From positions 1-60,271 of the forward strand of contig NZ_BJUY01000011.1 in assembly GCF_007988865.1 (NCBI RefSeq): a stretch of DNA of 60,271 nt, written 5' to 3'. Position 1 is the first letter of the stretch; each line of letters opens with the position of its first letter. This stretch comes from Alkalibacterium kapii (lineage in GTDB: Bacteria > Bacillota > Bacilli > Lactobacillales > Carnobacteriaceae_A). Below the pieces are notes generated by a model. It searched no databases and had not been told where the DNA came from. It saw nothing but the letters and a program-made list of their open reading frames with translations. Shown in pieces: positions 57,206 through 60,271 of the stretch. Made by a program: the position numbers and the translations under genes.

Positions 57206-58117
57206 TTATTCAAACTCTATGGTAACTTCTTGTCTGACTGCTTCGGTTCCCGATGTATTATAAGGCACTTGTTGGTCGTTAAGTGTAATATCAGTTACAG
57301 AGGCATTACCAATAACAATGTCGATCCTATTAACTGTATCATCGAATTGAGCTGAAAGCGTCTCGCCATCAACAATAAGGCCTGCAGAAGTTTCACCGTC
57401 TACATTGATACTTGACCAGGACTGACCACCTTCTGCCCTTAAGACGATCGTTTGTTCAAGTGGAAGGGCGCCAGATACAGTATAGGTCGTTGCAGTTTCT
57501 GTACTGCTAACTTCAGTCAGAACCTGTTCCTGATTTTCTGCAGCATTTTCCCCTGCTTTTTCTTCGTCAGCGGTTTCTTTATCATCTGTCTGCTCTTCAG
57601 CCGTTTCTTGATCGTCAGCTGCTTCATCTTGGTTGCTGGCTGCTTCTTCATTATTGTCAACTTCTATAACTTCTGAAGACTCATCTTCATTGATAAAAGA
57701 GTCCAGCGATGTATTGTCTCCAGCTGTGACTGCCAAGTAAATAGCAAATATGATTGCTATTACCAAGACTACAATGAGTATTGTCGGGAAACTATCTTTA
57801 ATTGTAGCAACAAAGCCACTGTCTTTTGCTTTTTTACGTGTCTGGGTTTTTTGTATGCTTTTACTGTAATTTTTCTTACTGGTTTCCGGTAATACATCCA
57901 TATGTTCATTCATTAAGTCCTCACCGTTCAGGCCTACAGAGTCTGCATACTGCTTTATAAAAGCCCGGGCATAAAAATCCCCAGGTAAAATATCAAAATT
58001 TCCTTCTTCAACAGCAATCAGATAGCGTTTTTGAATTTTAGTTTTTTGTTGTAGATCATCAAGCGAATAACCTTTCGCTTTTCTAGCTTCTTTAAGTCTA
58101 TCTCCAATTTCATTCAA
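57206..58117 (-). CDS. rodZ: RodZ-like cytoskeletal membrane protein (YmfM)
   Basis: A 303-residue bitopic protein linking the MreB cytoskeleton to the cell-elongation machinery. N-terminal HTH (about 1-80, IGDRLKEARKAKGYSLDDLQQKTKIQKRYL, with FDILPGDFYARAFIKQYA), basic juxtamembrane stretch, one membrane segment (about 111-131), a long extracellular linker almost wholly of Glu, Asp, Ala, Asn and Gln (about 140-205) and a C-terminal DUF4115-type beta domain. Starts at TTG after AGGTAGGTG. Upstream of pgsA as in Bacillus ymfM-pgsA-cinA-recA. Confidence 0.92.
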   Translation of the reverse strand: MNEIGDRLKEARKAKGYSLDDLQQKTKIQKRYLIAVEEGNFDILPGDFYARAFIKQYADSVGLNGEDLMNEHMDVLPETSKKNYSKSIQKTQTRKKAKDSGFVATIKDSFPTILIVVLVIAIIFAIYLAVTAGDNTSLDSFINEDESSEVIEVDNNEEAASNQDEAADDQETAEEQTDDKETADEEKAGENAAENQEQVLTEVSSTETATTYTVSGALPLEQTIVLRAEGGQSWSSINVDGETSAGLIVDGETLSAQFDDTVNRIDIVIGNASVTDITLNDQQVPYNTSGTEAVRQEVTIEFE

Positions 58118-58452
58118 TCGATTTCACCTACCTACCATAATACTTTAGTCTACTCGTTTAATTAATAAAGTAAATAACAGATTTTTTAATTAACCTCTTT
58201 ATCTAAAAGTATACCACACGACATAAGTCGAGTATAGAGCATCTACCAGATTAAAGTCAGTGGGTTGCTCTTAGATTTAGAATTTTTTTTATATTGAAAT
58301 TTTTCAGTTATTTATTTAATATCTGATGCAATAAACCATTTTAATCTTTTTACATACTAACATAATAACATTTATATTCAACTAATAACTTTGTTTGGAG
58401 AGAACGACTATTATCTATCATACAAGCGCTTAAAATATGTACGTAACGATAA
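58118..58452. other. Intergenic region between metK and rodZ
   Basis: About 335 bp, AT-rich, without a credible gene. On the minus strand TGTGGTATACT (around 58206-58216) could be the rodZ -10. A hairpin-capable segment AGAGCA...TGCTCT spans 58236-58271 and a short CGAC/GTCG repeat is at 58219-58230. The rest shows nothing I recognise. Confidence 0.5.
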
Positions 58453-58482
58453 AAAAAACGAGATTTAAAAATCTCGTTTTTC
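58453..58482. terminator. Terminator overlapping the metK stop
   Basis: AAAACGAGATTT / AAATCTCGTTTT; the 5' arm on the minus strand encodes the last codons (KRDF) and stop of metK, followed by eight T. Confidence 0.88.
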
Positions 58483-59673
58483 ATTTGATTCTACATAGGT
58501 TAACAAGTCGTCTACTTTATCTGTCATTTCCCAAGGTAATAAGATATCTGTTCTGCCAAAATGTCCATACGCAGCCGTTTGTTTATAAATAGGACGTTTA
58601 AGATCAAGCATTTTAATAATACCAGCAGGCCTTAAATCAAATATTTCTCTGATCGCATTGATTAGTACTGAACTGGAAACTTTACCTGTTTTAAATGTAT
58701 CGATAGAGATAGATACGGGTTGTGCAACTCCGATTGCATAGGCTAATTGAACCTCTACTTTTTCAGCAAGCTTCGCAGCAACAATATTCTTGGCAATATA
58801 TCTGGCAGCATAGCTGGCAGAACGGTCAACTTTGGTGCCATCTTTTCCTGAAAAAGCGCCTCCACCGTGACGTGCATATCCACCGTAAGTATCGACAATG
58901 ATTTTCCTTCCCGTTAAACCTGCATCTCCCTGAGGCCCTCCAATAACAAAACGACCGGTGGGATTAATATAAAATTTGGTATCTGCATCAATGTATTCTT
59001 CAGGAATAACCGGCTTTATTACTTTTTCCAATAAACGTTCCTTCAATAAGTCATGCGTTATATCCGGGTGATGTTGTGTACTGACAACTATAGCATCTAC
59101 GCGCAGTGGTCTGTCATCGCTGTCATACTCTACAGTCACTTGGGCTTTTCCATCCGGCCTCAAAAAATTTAATTCTTCGGACTTTCTGACTAATGCCAAC
59201 TGTTTAGTCAGTTTATGACTTAAAGAGATAGGTAGCGGCATCAACTCTTCTGTTTCATTTGTCGCATAACCAAACATTAAACCTTGGTCTCCTGCGCCAA
59301 TTTTATCCAGTTCGTCATGCTCCTCAGATTTGTACTCTACAGAATCATCAACTCCAATTGCAATATCGGGCGATTGATCGTCAATCGAAACCAGTACAGC
59401 GCAAGTATCCGCATCAAAACCATATTTTGCGCGAGTATAACCAATCTCGCGAATCGTATCTCTAGCAATTTTTTGCATGTCCACATATGTTTCAGTTCTT
59501 ATTTCACCTGCTATCAACACTAGACCAGTCGTTACGATTGTTTCGCATGCTACGCGTGCTTCTGGATCTTTCGAAATAATTGCGTCTAAAATAGCATCAC
59601 TGATTTGATCAGCTATTTTATCCGGATGACCCTCAGTGACAGATTCAGATGTGAATAATTTTTTTTCAAACAT
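58465..59673 (-). CDS. metK: S-adenosylmethionine synthetase
   Basis: Makes SAM from methionine and ATP. The 402-residue enzyme starts [23 protein letters not shown], and has [36 protein letters not shown] and [20 protein letters not shown] 59673 is fixed by the family start and by the GGGGGAA ribosome binding site, which is part of the SMK riboswitch. Longer in-frame readings would run through the riboswitch and are wrong. Single gene with terminator. Confidence 0.98.
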   Translation of the reverse strand: MFEKKLFTSESVTEGHPDKIADQISDAILDAIISKDPEARVACETIVTTGLVLIAGEIRTETYVDMQKIARDTIREIGYTRAKYGFDADTCAVLVSIDDQSPDIAIGVDDSVEYKSEEHDELDKIGAGDQGLMFGYATNETEELMPLPISLSHKLTKQLALVRKSEELNFLRPDGKAQVTVEYDSDDRPLRVDAIVVSTQHHPDITHDLLKERLLEKVIKPVIPEEYIDADTKFYINPTGRFVIGGPQGDAGLTGRKIIVDTYGGYARHGGGAFSGKDGTKVDRSASYAARYIAKNIVAAKLAEKVEVQLAYAIGVAQPVSISIDTFKTGKVSSSVLINAIREIFDLRPAGIIKMLDLKRPIYKQTAAYGHFGRTDILLPWEMTDKVDDLLTYVESNEKRDF

Positions 59674-59675
59674 TA

Positions 59676-59752
59676 CTATTCCCCCTTCATTTTCGGTTAC
59701 AAGGCGTCTGACCTTTTCTGGCCGTCCTATCGGGAATTCATTGTAAACCTCT
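59676..59752 (-). promoter_or_regulatory. SMK-box (SAM-III) riboswitch of metK
   Basis: Minus strand leader with GGUUUACAA (59749-59741) pairing to UUGUAACC (59702-59695), and UUCCC (59736-59732) pairing to GGGAA in the Shine-Dalgarno (59683-59679). The central part is CGAUAGGACGGCCAGAAAAG. In this class SAM binding joins the Shine-Dalgarno and anti-Shine-Dalgarno and stops translation. The class is known from metK of Lactobacillales. Confidence 0.9.
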
Positions 59753-59911
59753 ATCATTCTAACATATATCATCACAAGAATCACTGGCTTTTATACAAGT
59801 CCAACCATTTTAATTTTCGCAGGGATTGTAACCGTTTTTTATATTTATATTAAAATATTTACTAGAAAAAATAAAACTAGTGTCATCACTCATAAATATA
59901 CAAAAAAGTTC

Positions 59912-59946
59912 ATAAAAAAAGAGTCTGGGAAAATCCCAAACTCTTC
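59912..59946 (-). terminator. Terminator of the tRNA transcript
   Basis: Minus strand AAGAGTTTGGGA / TCCCAGACTCTT with a 3-nt loop and seven T, just after tRNA-Phe. Confidence 0.88.
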
Positions 59947-59955
59947 TCTAATTGA

Positions 59956-60028
59956 TGGCGCAAGACAGAATCGAACTGCCGACACACGGAGCTTCAATCC
60001 GTTGCTCTACCAACTGAGCTACTGCGCC
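59956..60028 (-). tRNA. tRNA-Phe (GAA)
   Basis: 73 nt cloverleaf: acceptor GGCGCAG/TTGCGCC, D-arm GCTCAGTTGGTAGAGC, anticodon stem ACGGA/TCCGT with loop TTGAAGC (anticodon GAA), T-arm GGCAGTTCGATTCTGTC, discriminator A. The CCA end is not encoded. Confidence 0.97.
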
Positions 60029-60046
60029 AAAATATTAATCTATTAA

Positions 60047-60119
60047 CGGTCCCGACGGGAATCGAACCCGCGATCTCCTGCGTGACAGGCAGGCGTGATA
60101 ACCGCTACACTACGGGACC
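60047..60119 (-). tRNA. tRNA-Asp (GTC)
   Basis: 73 nt cloverleaf: acceptor GGTCCCG/CGGGACC, D-arm with GCGGTTATCACGC-type loop, anticodon stem CCTGC/GCAGG with loop CTGTCAC (anticodon GTC), T-arm GCGGGTTCGATTCCCGT, discriminator G. CCA not encoded. Co-transcribed with tRNA-Phe, 18 nt apart. Confidence 0.97.
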
Positions 60120-60140
60120 TACTTAATCTGTATTCGCTAA

Positions 60141-60198
60141 AGCACAACAATCACTCTTGAGATGAGACACTGTGGGCTTACCCTCAAGTGCTTGTAAG
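60141..60198. repeat. Hairpin repeat, copy A
   Basis: Imperfect copy of the element at 60209-60271. Shares AGC(AC)AACAATC, TTGAGATGAGACACTGTGG and CAAGTG...CTTGTA. Its core can fold as CACT..GGG..CCC..AGTG. Confidence 0.6.
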
Positions 60199-60208
60199 CT
60201 TCTAAAGA

Positions 60209-60271
60209 AGCAACAATCCTTTGAAAATGAAACACTGTGGACTACCGTCCCAAGTGTACCATGCTTGTAGG
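60209..60271. repeat. Hairpin repeat, copy B (reaches window end)
   Basis: AGCAACAATC, TTGAAAATGAAACACTGTGG, then CAAGTG and GCTTGTA. Its core folds as CACT..GGAC..GTCC..AGTG, so both sides of the inner stem differ from copy A while pairing is kept. More copies may lie beyond the window. Confidence 0.6.

Noticed and set aside
57525-57700. Repetitive acidic codons in rodZ as a possible tandem repeat or recombination site
   Set aside because: The repetition is at amino acid level (Glu, Asp, Ala, Gln) without an exact nucleotide period; it is a low-complexity linker typical of RodZ.
59674-59784. N-terminal extension of metK
   Set aside because: It translates the SMK riboswitch; the family start and the ribosome binding site fix the start at 59673.

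Overview
The window is a chromosomal core region from a low-GC Gram-positive bacterium of the order Lactobacillales. Evidence for this is the SMK (SAM-III) riboswitch in front of metK, a T-box in front of thrS, DnaB/DnaI-type primosome genes, MecA/Spx/CoiA/ComN, Bacillus-type EcsAB and YhaM/N/O, and AT-rich intergenic DNA. Acidic, low-lysine tails on the secreted or membrane proteins PrsA and RodZ suggest a salt- or alkali-tolerant member, for example of the Carnobacteriaceae (Alkalibacterium/Marinilactibacillus-like); this placement is an inference. Almost every gene lies on the minus strand. Only a ytzB-like gene, hit and a yhaH-like gene are on the plus strand. I see no prophage, IS element, CRISPR array or defence island.

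Layout, left to right: (1) 0-4.6 kb, pepF, coiA, mecA, spx, the Bacillus yjb competence/stress block; (2) 4.6-7.9 kb, an operon hemY - metallo-beta-lactamase-fold protein - lplA; (3) 8.1-18.8 kb, the translation/replication block polA-mutM-coaE-nrdR-dnaB-dnaI, then T-box-thrS, then leader-infC-rpmI-rplT; (4) 19-24.8 kb, murC, an unrecognised protein in the position of SftA, ytpR, an M42 aminopeptidase, ytzB-like gene, trmB and a ytmP-like kinase; (5) 25-34.6 kb, ecsAB, hit, yhaH, prsA, yhaM, yhaN, yhaO and a YlbF-family gene; (6) 34.7-40.4 kb, a class A PBP, nrnA, ytoI and dinB; (7) 40.5-46.4 kb, comN, yajC, tgt, queA, ruvB, ruvA, msrB and a DUF937 gene; (8) 46.5-59.7 kb, mutL, mutS, ymdB, rny, recA, cinA, pgsA, rodZ and metK; (9) 59.9-60.3 kb, tRNA-Phe, tRNA-Asp and a two-copy hairpin repeat cut by the window end. 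The blocks keep Bacillus-like internal order but are joined differently.

The genes serve DNA repair and recombination (polA, mutM, mutS/L, ruvAB, recA, dinB, yhaN/O), replication initiation, RNA turnover (rny, yhaM, nrnA), translation, envelope growth (PBP, murC, rodZ, pgsA, prsA, ecsAB) and DNA uptake (coiA, mecA, comN, cinA, recA).

Most noteworthy: coiA has a complete N-terminal zinc-binding domain but no ATG, GTG or TTG in frame to start it. The codon at the expected start is ATA, 8 nt after a strong Shine-Dalgarno sequence. infC, in the same window, also starts at ATA with the same 8-nt spacing. This suggests that IF3, which discriminates against non-standard start codons, could limit CoiA as well as itself. 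Other points of interest are a likely motor-less SftA remnant, an orphan hemY, an infC attenuator with a visible antiterminator pairing, a thrS T-box hairpin without a U-tract placed directly before the ribosome binding site, and covarying hairpin repeats upstream of tRNA-Asp.
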